Shown one piece after another: positions 17,700 through 30,700 of a stretch of 64,000 nucleotides of DNA. Location of the stretch: positions 8,711,857-8,775,856 of the forward strand of contig NC_046640.1 in assembly GCF_900324485.2 (NCBI RefSeq), read 5' to 3'. Source of the DNA: Mastacembelus armatus (lineage: Eukaryota > Chordata > Actinopteri > Synbranchiformes > Mastacembelidae). The notes beneath the pieces were generated by a model that worked only from the letters and a program-made list of their open reading frames with translations, did no database searches and was not told where the DNA came from. Within the stretch, counting starts at the first letter, position 1, and every line of letters starts with the position of its first letter. Position numbers and translations under genes: made by a program.

Positions 17700-18860
17700 A
17701 GATTTGGACTGTTGACTCCTTCATGACATTTTTTGAATTGTCTGACGAAAATATCTTCAGTGAAAACTGCCAGATTTGTTCTAGAGACGACCACCAACAA
17801 TACTTGTTCTGAAGTTTTATTCAAATGAGGCTGTGACCAACAGGCTCCTGCGTTTTGCTGAATCACTGTCGAAATCTAAACTTTAACTGAACTCTGTACT
17901 AAATTTCAAAAGGAGATGACTAGGAAATTACAATAGTTTTGGTTGTAGGGTACATTGATGTTAGTCAAACTTAACAAGTCACTCCTGCTAAACTGTTGTC
18001 TTAACAAACCTGGTGCCAATAGTGTTTTTGCAGTGGGACAAAAGAACATCAAAATCTTGCATTTAAAAATGTGGTGGTACAGTAAAACGGTGACATACTT
18101 ACGGACCAAAAACATGATTGGTGTCTTTCAGTGTGAGGTACGTAAGTGCAGTGTTGAGGTGCTAATGTATTTTGCATTGTTCAAATTTAATGCTACTTCA
18201 TGGTTTTACTTTAATATGTTGTCACAAAAATATGCCTTTAATGCCACATTTGATATTTTTATATTTAAATTATTTTGCATAGAAAACATTGTCAAAAATA
18301 TTGTATAGATTATACAATTAAAAGTTAAAATTTGCTTCACCTTGACAAACTACAACAGCAAATTTTACTTAGAGCACACATTAAGGCATAAGTCACAAAG
18401 TAATCAGAAATGGCTTTTGGGCCCGTGTATGTTGGACATAACAAATACGACTCCAGTACATGTGCACTTCATAGTTATACAAGCTATAATAAATCATAAG
18501 TAACACTATTGCATGAATTGTATGAGTACTTTTTAGTTTTGATGCTTTTAAGGTCCACACTTCAGACTTTGAATGCATCACATTGTAGTTTTACAATGTG
18601 AACATTTTATTGATCTGAATGCTTTTTCCACTGCAGTTTAAATACTAACGTGCGTCAAATATAAATCAGTCTGGGAGCAAGTTTGTGCGTACATCTGCAA
18701 CAAAACGTTCAGATAAAACCTAATCCGACATTATAAGTTTCTTGATTATAGTTATTTCCACCGTTGCATCGCGCATGTTGTAATTCAAAGAGCCAATTTT
18801 TCCGACAGCACGTGAAGGGAGCATCACATGTGGGCCAGACTAAATGTTTTCAGCGCCCCC
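17700..18860. other. rpl27-ifi35 intergenic region
   Basis: AT-rich sequence without recognisable exons, repeats or RNA genes. Short ORFs here show no family resemblance. Confidence 0.5.
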
Positions 18861-18902
18861 TTGTGGAGAGAAAGAGCCTTGTCCCCTGCGTGCTGTAGCA
18901 GA

Positions 18903-18914
18903 GAAAAAGAAACT
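18903..18914 (+). promoter_or_regulatory. Interferon-stimulated response element (ISRE) of ifi35
   Basis: GAAAAAGAAACT matches the ISRE consensus GAAANNGAAACT at every fixed base and is followed directly by a third GAAA. It lies 40-50 bp before a GTGAGT donor at 18954 that probably ends the non-coding first exon of ifi35. The second exon begins after an AG at 19299-19300. IRF9/STAT1/STAT2 or IRF1 binding is inferred from the motif. Confidence 0.75.
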
Positions 18915-19312
18915 GAAAGAATGACTATGAGCACAACTGATCGTCGATAGAAGGTGAGTGCACACCCAGCTGCTTTTCATAAAACATATTTACAAAGTTG
19001 AGTTAAACACAGCTATGTAAACGTGTGGGTGTAACTACAGTTTCAAAGTGTCTTCACAGGAGGGTGGAAATTATTTAAAATTCTACCTGACAGGCAACAG
19101 ACCGACAGATTTGCTGAGAAGTCCGGTTGTTTATCAAAACAGTCTACAGTACATTTCTATAGGTTTAGCTTCAACACTGTGTTGGTTGCTGACACACACA
19201 GTCTTTAATGTTAATGCTATATTCAACATATTTATACAGCTGTGTAACACTGACTGTACTTGACATCTGAAAGCTGTAATTTGTTTGTGAAATATTCCAG
19301 GTTACTTTCACT

Positions 19313-22300
19313 ATGTCTTCTTCAGATAAGGTGAGACGTCATCTTTCTACTTTTATAAAAAATGTTACCAAACTTGACTGTGATATTCCTGTTAAAGTAC
19401 TTCATATACTCATATCACTTCCACTTGTGTTGACTTTTTCTCCTAAGAATATTTTAGCTCACTCTTCTATATTGAGGATTAGAGTTGAAGTGTTTTTATT
19501 TTTTTTCCACTCTTTGTCTGATAGAAAACCATGTGTCCTTGTGTTTTAGGATTTCTCTCTGGTGAACACAAACCCCTCTGAGGACACCTTGGAGGGGATC
19601 AAGGCTTTAATCAACAATGAAAAGGTGCACCAACACTTTTATTTCTTTTTTTATTCAAGGGGCCCTGTAGTGTGCCTTGCAGTGTACACTCAGGGGCCAC
19701 TTTACTAGGAACATTTCTGCCATAAATGACACCTACAGGCACTTTATAATGTTTTTGGTGACAATGTTGGAAATGTCCATATTTAATTATATGTTTATTA
19801 CTGAGCTATACCTTTAGTTGAACAATACAGTTTTTTTTTTACATACATGAAGGTGGAGAATACGGGAAATACCTCTGAATATAATACAGTCTAGTACAAT
19901 ACTACCACAAACTGTGTTAAAACATGTAGTCACAAAATTGTATTTAAACTAGTAGAGAAACAAAATCTACTCTCAGATGCACAATGGAAACAGTTGCAGC
20001 CTTAACTGACAGATTTACGTCTGTATCCACAGAAAAAATATGATCAGCTGTTAAAGGAGCAGAAGGAGCTGTCCGCCGCCACAGACGAAATACGAGGGCT
20101 GAGTCAGAAGTTCAAGGACCGCGCTGCCAAGATGAGCCAGACTCTGGGAGGGGAACAGCTCTCCCACATGGAACAGATTGAAAATGAAAAGGTCTGAGCC
20201 TCTTTAAAATAAAACGTTTTTCTTTCCTCAGTGACACTTCACTTTTGCTGCATCATCTGCTGCTGTTTCTCTGTGCTCAGGTTAAGATGTTTCACCTTCA
20301 GTAGTTCATTGGAAAGTCACCTGCTGTGACATCACTGATCAGGGTCTATTGAGGCTTTCAAGACAACACTGAGTTCCCCAGAATCCAAAATAAGATTAAA
20401 AGAAAAAAACAAACAAATCTGTCAAAAAGTAGTAATAACCCTAGGATTAAAAAGTTGCCAAAACATATATAAATTGCTTAAAATCAATAGCACATCACAT
20501 TCACTGGACACTGAGTTAGGAAGGTCCTTCTTAGCATTCCTGGGGTTTTCTTTTATTTCTTTATTTTTATTTAAAGTACTATACTATAAAGGGTCTTTGT
20601 GTACCACTAATGCAAAGATAGATTGTCCTTTTTTAATCAGTGAATTTTTTTCTTCCAGGCAAAGCGGGATTTGCTAGAGCAGGAGGAGAAAAAACTCCTG
20701 GAGGAGATCCGGAAAGTCGAGGCGGCCCTGAAGGAGGAAAAGGCCAACAGCAACCAACTGAAAGAGCAGACAGACGTATGGCAGTGTCTCTCTCTCTCTC
20801 ACTCACACACACTCACACACAGAAACACAGAAACACAGCCCACCACCACCTGCAGCCTGATCTGTCTGACACTGTCCAGTAAACCTTGTACCTGTTGATC
20901 TCAGGTGTTCACAGCTGTGCCAGAGAAGAGTGTTGTGTTTAAGGGCGTGACAGAAGACCCAGCCAAGTCGCAGAGGTTTGAAATGAAGGCACGTATAGTT
21001 TACCCGATGCTCGGGGGAACGGCGCTGGTTACGTTTGAGGATAAGGACGGTGAGTTCTTAGTCAGTCACAAACATGTTGACACCAGTTTCTTCTACTTTT
21101 GTTAAAAGTTGCAAGTAATTATATTTTTTTTAGGCACACATAAAATATATTTTTTAAAATAACACCTATAGAAAAAGCAAGATTTTGCTTGTGTCTTAAA
21201 TTGGAAATTTTAACAGGTTGCCAGATTTAAAGATGGATTTAGTACCTTTTTCACTATTCAAACTGAACAAACAGCAAAACAGGGCCCAGATTTATGTAAT
21301 TATGCCAAGTACACCCTAAAGCTCTCATTGTTTTTGTTGTTTATATGAATAATGACAAATCAAATAACTGGGGCCTCTTGGAGCTGCTTTAACAGAACCA
21401 TGTCTCTCCTGGTCATTTCCAAACACACATTAACACTCCTAACTTGTCTACATGTCAGAGTTTATGACAATCTTTGGGAAATGCTGAGTGACTCTGTATT
21501 CTCTCTGTCCTCAGTGGCCAGCAAAATCCTGGAGTTGAAGCAGCATCAGGTGGACCTGGGTGGAGAGTGCAGCATCACGGTCGAGGCCAAACCGGTTGCG
21601 CTGATGATGCCCAAGCTAGTGGAGGTGCAGTAGACGCTGAATAAACCAAACCTGAATCTGTGTACCGGTTCATGTACACTCTTACCTTCCTTTCAATGAC
21701 CTGTGCCTCTGTCCTGCAGATCAACTCTGAGATTTGTCCTCAGCGCATATTAGTCTCCAATCTGCCCAAGATGGACACTGAGAAGATGCTGAACAAGCTG
21801 GAGATCCACTTCTCCAAGAGAAAACATGGAGGCGGGGAGGTGGAAGAGTGTGAAATGCTGCCTGACTCTGGGACTGTGGTCATCACGTTTGTGGAGAAAA
21901 ACAGTGAGCAAACTCCAATCTGAATACTTAATAACGTTTTGATGGAATATAGTTACAGTTGAAAGTTTTTCAGTGGAAATTGATTGAGACAATTGTTGGG
22001 AAGTAATTATTGGGCAGACTGCAGCTAATTATTCCTGCAGCTAGCTAAAGTATTAAAGGATTTCGCTGCACGTAAGTTGTAGATCACTGAACTGAAAACC
22101 GAACTGCAGTCATCAGTGTAATTTTCCACTGCAACATGTATTGTCTGGGCTGTGTTTTGGTCTGAATCCCAGGCTGATTAACTTTCTGCTTTTCTCAGTT
22201 GCCAAACATCTGACGCAAACAGAACACCATGATGTGAAGCTCCATGAAAAGACGTGCAAAGTGAGGGTGACCCCTTTTCTGAATGGAAAGATTATAAACC

Positions 22301-22689
22301 TACAGGTGAGCCTTTGTTAGAAGGCCAGGGTACACAAAGCATGTGTCAAGACGCAGTCTGTCAGATTCCCCTAGATGTTTTACTGCAGTGTTACTGAAGG
22401 TTGACTGTTTTGTTTTTTTTAACTTTATAAGTCACATTTATAGTCACATTTCCTCGTTTTGTCCTGCCGTTTGTCTGTGGTGATGCCCTCCCAGACCAAG
22501 ATTTCTGTGTGTCCGCGGACCGTGCTGCTGACAGGAATCCCTCCTGTCATGGAACAAGACACCATGCAGGACACACTGGAAATATTCTTCCAGAAAAGCT
22601 GCAACGGTGGAGGAGAAATCGAAGCTTTCCTCTACAACCCGTTGGGGCAGCAGACCTCTGCACTGTTTGAGAGCGTCCCCTCGGAGTAA
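19313..22689 (+). CDS. ifi35: Interferon-induced 35 kDa protein homologue
   Basis: Nine coding exons: 19313-19330, 19550-19624, 20033-20191, 20659-20775, 20905-21049, 21515-21624, 21720-21903, 22199-22305 and 22495-22689. They give 369 aa, longer than human IFI35 (about 286). Residues ~25-125 form a charged coiled coil (KKYDQLLKEQKELSAATDEI, DLLEQEEKKLLEEIRKVEAA). Two NMI/IFI35 domains follow, with hallmark blocks GGTALVTFEDKDVASKILE, RILVSNLP, LEIHFSKRKHGGGEVEEC and LEIFFQKSCNGGGEIEAF. The repeated LEI-F-K-GGGE pattern is diagnostic of the IFI35/NMI pair. These are interferon-inducible cytoplasmic proteins that modulate innate signalling and can act outside the cell as danger signals in mammals. 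IFI35 rather than NMI is supported by rpl27 next door, as in human, and by the ISRE upstream. The exon 6 donor is taken at 21625, the choice that keeps phase. Confidence 0.92.
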
Positions 22690-23270
22690 AGCTGTAGGTT
22701 AACACACGGCTGCTAGGTTTTACACTTATATTTGGTTCTCATGTTTAATGATGGAAGTCTGTATAATATGGCACAGAGATATAACCTTCCTATACAGGGA
22801 TGACAATGACAAAAACAGGTTCTCTGGATCTTTGTGACAGTAATTCTAAGAATTATAAAGCTTACAGGTGGGTGTTGTCTAACAATTTAAAAATATAAAT
22901 TCATGGTATTGACAAATATGTTTTAGTGTATTTATGATCTAATGACCTTCTTAACCAATTAGAAATGTATACTTTGAGTATGGACACTCCTGACAAATGG
23001 TTTCCAGTTTGATTCAATTCTAAATGGGTTGCTGTAAAATATTTGTCCAGTTTGGCTCAGTGCAATTAAACTCAGATGTGAAAAGACAGAAGCTTGTTTT
23101 TGTTTAAGCTCCGTGAAGGAAATCAGGAGCAGTGTGACATTTCGGTAAATATGCTGGGGCGTTACCGTTGATTTGCCCACTGGTGTGTTTGAATATAAAG
23201 CTACAGTTGGCACAGCGTGTTCAGTAATCTATCACAGATGGCAGCACGATGACACAAAAAGAAAGAGACT
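22690..23270. other. Convergent ifi35/bcat2 3' region
   Basis: Short AT-rich stretch between the ifi35 stop (+) and the inferred end of the bcat2 transcript (-). It probably holds the ifi35 3' UTR. No clear AATAAA on the plus strand was identified; an ATTAAA lies near 23065. Confidence 0.4.
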
Positions 23271-23288
23271 TATTCCGCTTAGATGAGG

Positions 23289-23294
23289 TTTATT
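23289..23294 (-). terminator. Candidate bcat2 polyadenylation signal
   Basis: TTTATT on the plus strand is AATAAA on the bcat2 strand, about 1.46 kb after the bcat2 stop. I saw no closer AATAAA on the minus strand. Confidence 0.45.
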
Positions 23295-24751
23295 GTAAAA
23301 ATGTAACAGGCAAATAAAAGTAACAGCACATTTTAAAAAAAAACACAGCGATATCCCCTAGTGCACAAAGTGATAAAAGAAAACAGCAGCTGAAGATCCA
23401 GAGAAGAACGAGCTACCAGACTGAGGTCAGGCACTTAGACAGGAGAGACCGACAGGTGGGAAATGAAAATACATTCAACAGAGAGGAGAACCAGGAAGGG
23501 AAGGACATGAAGCACAGAATACAGTGAAACACTGGTGACACTTTGGAAGACAGTCAACCTAATTTCACAGAGTAAGGTAAAATATCATTTAAAAACCTCT
23601 AAAGTAATAACATCATCGATTTGTCGCCACACATTGTTTTCGTGAATACACAGTAACTTGTGCAGGAGTGACTGCCAGCATCTAACAGTTCCTTTCTGTC
23701 GTCCCACCTTTTTGTGCGTGCTGGAGTTCACTCAGACCTCGGCTTTTTAATCTCAACGTTTAGTTTTTTTTTTTTTTTTGTGCAGTCGCGTTCATCGCAC
23801 ACCAAACCGACAAACGTAAAAACCGCTTGCGTTTCCTCTCTGAAAAGCTGAGTCGCGCTCAGTCACATGACCTGACGTTAACCAAGGACAAGTGCAAACT
23901 CTGGTGTCAAAGTGACATGGCCCCGTGACATCTACGGCAATACACTTTACAGTCATGACGCGCACGGCAGTAACAAAACACATTCTGTAACACACCGACA
24001 CATACACAGTTTCCAATTTCAACTAGTCACATGTAACCTCTAGAGGTTTTGGAGAAAACGCCACAGGTCGTTGCTGCAAGTAGGGCAGGATATAGATACG
24101 TGTTTTGCTATTGTTTAAAACATCAGTTGGAACTGTATTTACAGTACATAATGCTGTCCTGTGTTAAGTTCTACACATCAAATACATTGCTGCTTTAGTA
24201 CTGCAGATATTTCACCTACACTTAAAATATGAGTTCAATCTCATGAAAATAAATATTTGTCCTATTACTAATAAGCACTGTCATTTAAACTAGAATGGAG
24301 ACACTTTGTGTTGGAAAGATCTGAATGTGTTAGTGTGACAGATATCACAGCTGAGTATGTCTCCTCTTTATATTTTAAGCAACTTTTATAATCTGATTGT
24401 TGTGCATTTGTTTTTTTTTGTTTTTTTTTTTCAACCTCTCTTCTGACGACAGTTTTAGTGGTTACACACCTCAAGCTCGAGGGTCACGTCAATTTAAAAC
24501 ATTGCATATTGTTGATATTGCTTTTGAAAGCAGGTGGTCACGCTCGACCCACCAACCGTTTTCTCATGAGAGTCAGCACAGGAAGGAGCGTCCGTAAAGG
24601 GTGGAGAGAAGCACCCGTCTCCTCAGGTTGGGAGGGTAAGCTGGAGTGCATTAGTGGGTTGAGAGAGGAAAGGAAAGAGGGGGCTGCTGGTCGTCCAGAA
24701 TGAAATTATGAGATTAACTGTTGATACGATTGGCTTGTGCAAAATGGCCTT
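23295..24751 (-). other. bcat2 3' UTR (probable)
   Basis: Non-coding sequence between the bcat2 stop and the candidate polyadenylation signal, with T-rich runs near 23768 and 24412. No separate gene is recognised. Confidence 0.45.
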
Positions 24752-27700
24752 TTAAATGACCAGTGGTGCCCATTCACTTGGCGTGCGTCCGTACTGGGTG
24801 AAGCCAAACAGCAAAAAAGGAAAGAAAGGAAAGGAAAATTACATGTAAATGGAGAAAATTATTTTGTTGCTTTGGGAGTGTAAAAAAAAAAAAAAAAAAT
24901 GCAGGTGGGTGTGTTTTAAAATACAGTACCAGTGTTGGCCACAGTATATTATAGAATTACCAGCTTATCCTTTAAAGAAAGTTATATTACACTCTCTAAT
25001 TCACAGCTCTCCTCCATGAAGATGAGAATGTTCACAGAGGGAGGCTGAAGCAGTTGTTGAACTGTACTGCATTATACAGAGGCGCTTCTGTTACTTTCCC
25101 TAGATATATATGCAGTGGACAATATAGTTGAACCAATAGTTTGTATAATGTATCAGTTTCATCTAAGTGTAAAGCAACGCTGAGGTGCACTTACCTGAAT
25201 ATCAGTAAGATCTTTGAAGAACCTCTTGGCCAGGTCTGGGCCGTTCTTCATGGTGGGGATCTGGTATGTCTGAGAGAACAAAAAAAAAAAAAAAAAAAAA
25301 TGCAAACAATGACTTCTGACTGTGCTGTAAACCAGACTGATTTCCATCTACATGTGCTGAAATAACGGGATTACAGTGGCTTTTTTCCAGTAGGCTGATC
25401 ATTTGAATGCCATGTAAAAGACCTATGGCTGCTGCAATCAGTGTACAGAGGAGTATCATCAGCTCTTCAAGGACGACATGAAAACAAAAAATCTAATAAT
25501 CTAATCATTCAAACCAATTATTAAGAAACATGAACGAACGGCGATATCCCACCTTTCCTTTGTATAGGAGGCTGCCGACAGGACAGACCACACAGGCTGT
25601 CCCTGCTCCAAACACTTCCAGGATCCTTCCAGCGTCCAGAGCCCCGAGCAGCTCCTTCATGCCCATCGTACGCTCCGTCACCTTAAACTCACCCTGAAAC
25701 AGAAAGCAATGAGCGTCCAGATGAGACACGTATTTCATGATCTGCCTTTGAGAAAATCAGGTTGATCAATGTAACTACAGGATTTTTGACATTGCTACAC
25801 AATGTAAGTGTGTGTTATTGCACTAAAGGTGCAGCACAGTAAAGAACTTGAATACAAGAACGAAGTAAAAAGTGCTCATTTCTATTTTTTCATTTCTTTT
25901 GGACATTTTTCTTATTAACTAAATGGCAGAGAGGCAGATCATTCTTGGTGTTTTGGCCACTTGGGGGCAGCGGAAACATTATTCTTAGATGGAGTAGTGT
26001 TTGTGCTGATCTGATGAATGTTAGGTCCAACATTCAGTGTCTTTTAGCTCGGTTTTTGATCTCTACCAGGCCTGAGAGCTCAGTGAAAAAAAACTGTGGT
26101 CAGAACAACTAAACAATGAGCTGAAACCTGCTATGAATCTCTGCAGGAGCTGCACATTCAGGCGATAATTCTCTGTCGGTCCACTGCTGCAAGCGACTCT
26201 TTTTACACCATCATATTTTGTTCACCCTGTCATTTGAAATAAGGAAGCTGGTGGAGGCAGTTATAGCTGCTTTAAATATAATATATCCTGGTCTCTGGCT
26301 GTCTTACCCAGGCTCTGGCCAGGTCCAGCAGCGATTGTCTGGTGACTCCTGGGAGAATGATACCATCCAGAGGAGGAGTCACCAACTCTCTCTCTGCATA
26401 AACACACACATCACATACATATTTTCACCTTATCCAGTAACAGAGTGTTTGTATATTCTGACAGATCAGCAGTAGAGACAACACAGGAACATGAGAAAGA
26501 AGACAGAGAAGAGTCTAACCTCCTTTCTCATTGGTCCAGTAGATGAAGAGGTTCATGGTGCCGACCTCAGTGATCTGCTCGTCGTCCCCATACAGCCACA
26601 GGACCTGCTGGCAGCCTCGTTCCAACGCCTCGTTCTGCACCGCTATCGTAGGCCCGTAGTTACTGGAGAGAGGCAAGGCAAGGCAAATTTATTTGTATAG
26701 CACCATTCATGCACTACACAATTCAAAGTGCTTTGCAAGGCATATAATTACATTAAAAGCATTGAAAAGAGCATCTAAAAACAAAGACATTTAACATGAA
26801 ATAAATTTAAATCAAATCAAGTAAATTAAAATAAGATGTAAAAGCACATTAAGAAAACAAGGATGAACAATTATTTGAAGGCAGCAGTAAACAACAGTGT
26901 TTTCAGTCCTGATCTGAATGAGCTGACAGCTTGAGCAGACCTCAGGTGTTCAGGAAGTTTGTTCCACAAGTGAGGAGCATAGTGACTGAATGCTGCTTCA
27001 CTTTGTTTGGTTCTGGTTCTGGGAACACACAGTAGACCTGTCCCAGATGACCTGAGGGGTCTGGAAACCTCATAGGGAACTAATACATCTTGAATATATT
27101 TTGGTCCACAACCATTTAGTGCTTTATAAACTAGCAATACGATTTTAAAATCTATCCTTTGACTAACGGGAAGCCAGTGTAGTGATCTGAGAATCTGAGA
27201 ACTGGTGTGAATTACAACTGCGGAGTCCCGTGACTCCTGGTGCTAAATCAGGCTTTAGAGTTCCAGCATATCCGCGCTGTTTGTTGGGAAGAGAGCAGAA
27301 TTTGTTGGCTTAGTGAGTCGGGGGGGGGGGGGAGTCAGTGACGTTATGTAATCACAGTGGAGCTGAGCAGGTGCTGCTTTAGGATAGCAGGGTCATGTGG
27401 AGGCAGGCCTGTGATTACAGGCTGAGTGGAATGAGGAGATTACACTGACAACATCTGTAATGCCAAAACTGGAGGGATCCACACTTTGATAACCTTCTCT
27501 GTTATAGCAGGAATATTTTATGTATGAAGAAAAAGTGTCGCCTGTTGTGAAATAATTTCATGGCTCCTGATACATTTTCAGTGTTTTTTTGCACTTGTTT
27601 AACCTCATGTCCTCCAAACGTGTTTGACAGGAGACAGTTTGACGTCTGCACAGGTGTAGTAACTTTGCTAGCTCTGTTCCATTATCCTCGACATTTTGAC

Positions 27701-30700
27701 TTATGTTGCCATATCTCTAGCACAAGGAGAACAACACCATAAGCCTCACAATCAATCATGCAGCAGTTCTTTCAGGCGCCTGAAACATTTAATAACCTCT
27801 CAGTCTCCTGCTGAGACAGAATGTCTGTTCTGAAAAAGCTCCCTTGTTCCACTTGCTGTCTTTTTTTGGCACTGATCTGACCCTGACACTAGCCAGCACC
27901 GAGGCTGCCCCACCAGGCTTTAACAGCAGAAACCCCAGACTGTACTTTGTCCAGATCCACTGCTGAATGAAAACACAGCTGTGGTGTGAAGCCCTTCACA
28001 GACGTGTCATCCAGCCTGACAAAGCCATTACTTTAGAATTTTATTGGAGGAATTATGGAGGCTTTAAATGTGATAAAATATTTTGTTAAATTGCTCTGCA
28101 TTTGTTATTATTTTAAAATATCCCATGAAACCCATGATGTGTATGATAAAGTCTCAAACTGATTTGCAGGCAAAAAAAAACAAACAAAAATCAGCATAGT
28201 AGCTTAGGCTAAAGATCAAATGTCACAGAAATGCACCTCCTCATGAGCAGGCTGGAATAAACAGGTTTGTGCAGTTTCCAGAGTTTGCTCAGAGGTTTAG
28301 CATAAGAAAGAAAGATCGTCTTGGAGGAGGGCCAGTGAGTTTACCACATGGTCTGCCAGGTCTATGGGTGGAGTGCTTTTAATCTCAAAGATCACATTAC
28401 TTATTACAGTTTCTGGTTTCTTTATAGTGCAGTTTTATTGGAGTTCAAAAGGAAAAGTATCAAACTCACCCTCCCATCTTATAGGCCCCAACACCTCCTT
28501 TCCAAGCTCTGACAAATGAAGGGTCTGCAAGCAGAGACACTGGGTTGAAGGACCCTGTGGCAAAATATGGCCCCACAGGGCCGATGATGACGAAGAGCAT
28601 AGCTTTTCCTGCCCGAGACACACCAAGGGACGGCTGCAGGACACGGGGGGAGAAGACAAGCAAACAGGAGCAGCAAGTCAATTTGTGTGACAGTAACCAG
28701 AGAAAACAGGAGTGTTTTACAACCACATGTAACTCACAGCTTGATCGAATTACGGGGTTTCCACGGTGTTCACCAAAATCAAGAGTTTTGTAAATACCTC
28801 CCAGGTCTATTTAACTTTAAAATTATTTAGATATGACAGCTTGGTACTATTTTGATACTAAAACATTACTATTAATTACAAAAAGCAGCACTTGCAAGGG
28901 ATGTCAATGAACATTATTTGTTAAAACTGATTTTGGTCTTTGATGATAAAGCTCACCTCAGTTCCTATAAAGGTGGGTCTGATGTAGAGGCTGGCGTCCT
29001 GGGAGTAGGGAACCCACTCCCTGTCCACCTCCACCAGCTTCCTGATGCACTCCAGCAGCTCACCTTTGTCAAACAACTACAAAGAACAAACACAAGGTCA
29101 CACTTCTTCACTGCTCTGCTTCCTTTGCCCTCTTTAGCACCTATTCTGACTCTGAGATAGTTGGACTAAAGACAAAACTGACAATTCAGTCACTTTATTA
29201 TTATATTTTATACACATACATATACAGAAATTTCTCTGTATTTAAAAATGCTTTCCTTCATTGCAATGAATGGATTCTGAACATCTGACTGAGGTTCACC
29301 ATTTGTTTTGGTAATTTCCATTATGCCACTGTCATTGCCAAAATAAATGATTAACTCTTGTGCCTGGCTAATGTTTCTATACACAGCCAGAAAACTGCTT
29401 GTTGCCAAGAAGTTACGTAAGATCACAGCAGCTAAAAAGCCTCAGGGCGTCAATTTGCCTCACCCTGAAACTTTAAGACACATTTCCAGTGGGACAATAG
29501 TTACAATAGTGAGGGGCTGTGTGGGTTTGGATGCGACACATGAATCAAAAAAGTCTAGTTTGAAGACTTACTCACTCACCACTCACAGTGGTTTTGAGCC
29601 TGGATTGTAGATCCGTGAGAAGTTTGTAACAACACGTGTAAATTTGCACAAAGCTACACTTATATGTATCTGCTGTTCAACTACTGCTCAGTTCATTTAA
29701 ACTGTAAAGAAATATGATCCAGAAAGGACAGTGTGAGTAACAGTTCAATGATTTTAGCTTATAAGTGGCCAAAACACTGCACTGAGGATTATGGTATTAT
29801 GAGTTAGGATTTACCAAAGTCACTATTTTCATCCTTCATCCCTATGATCAGGAGATAAGAGTAGAAAGACAATCTAATTACAGTGGGTGGGGTTACAGAC
29901 TCACAGGAAGGCAGCTTCTGGCAGCACTCCGGTGCATCCTCTCCATGTTCAGCATGGGTCTGAACAGACGGATGTGGCTGTCGACTCCACGAAATGCCTT
30001 CATGCCTTCGAACAGCTGGAGACAGGATGGACAAGAACACGCAAATTCACAACTACACTAATATATGGAACCAGTAATTGTACTTCACTGAATGCTACAT
30101 ATTAGACCATCCCTATTTGCTGTTTCTATTATGGAGGCTGCTCCTTGAAGGGATGGTATTTTATGTAATCATGTGACTTAATGTTTAACTAAATTCAGTT
30201 GTTCATTTAAAAAGTGCAATGGTGCATTGTTTTCTGACCTCTATGGAGTAGTGCAGGGCGGAGCTGGCAGGGTGCAGTGACAGGTTCTGGAAAGGTTTGA
30301 TCTGAGGAGTCTCCCAACCGTTTTCCTGCGACCAGTTGATGATCAGCATGTGGTCAGAGAAGTGTTTGCCGAACACCAGGGTGGAGGGGTCGGGCTTCGG
30401 GTTGCATGCTTTGTTGTGTTCGATAGTGAGGTCTGCTGCCTGAGACGGAGACAGACAAGCAAGCCAGAGACGGGTGGACACACGGAAGTGGACAGAAAAA
30501 AAGCAGAGCAAGCGACGAATACAGCGATTGATTTTAAATCATGGTTATTAACAGAGCATGCTTTAAGGGGACATTTAGTGAAGTGTTATACAGAGTCAGT
30601 CGAAGTGCTGACATATCTGGTCAATTATGCACAATTAATTCATTTCAGTTAAACTGATTTAATAATTACAGCAGGCAGACAGTGAGGGAAAGACAAGGGC

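Noticed and set aside
17955-18308. 117-codon ORF between rpl27 and ifi35
   Set aside because: AT-rich with Phe/Asn/Lys-biased composition and no recognisable motif; consistent with chance in an AT-rich intergenic region.
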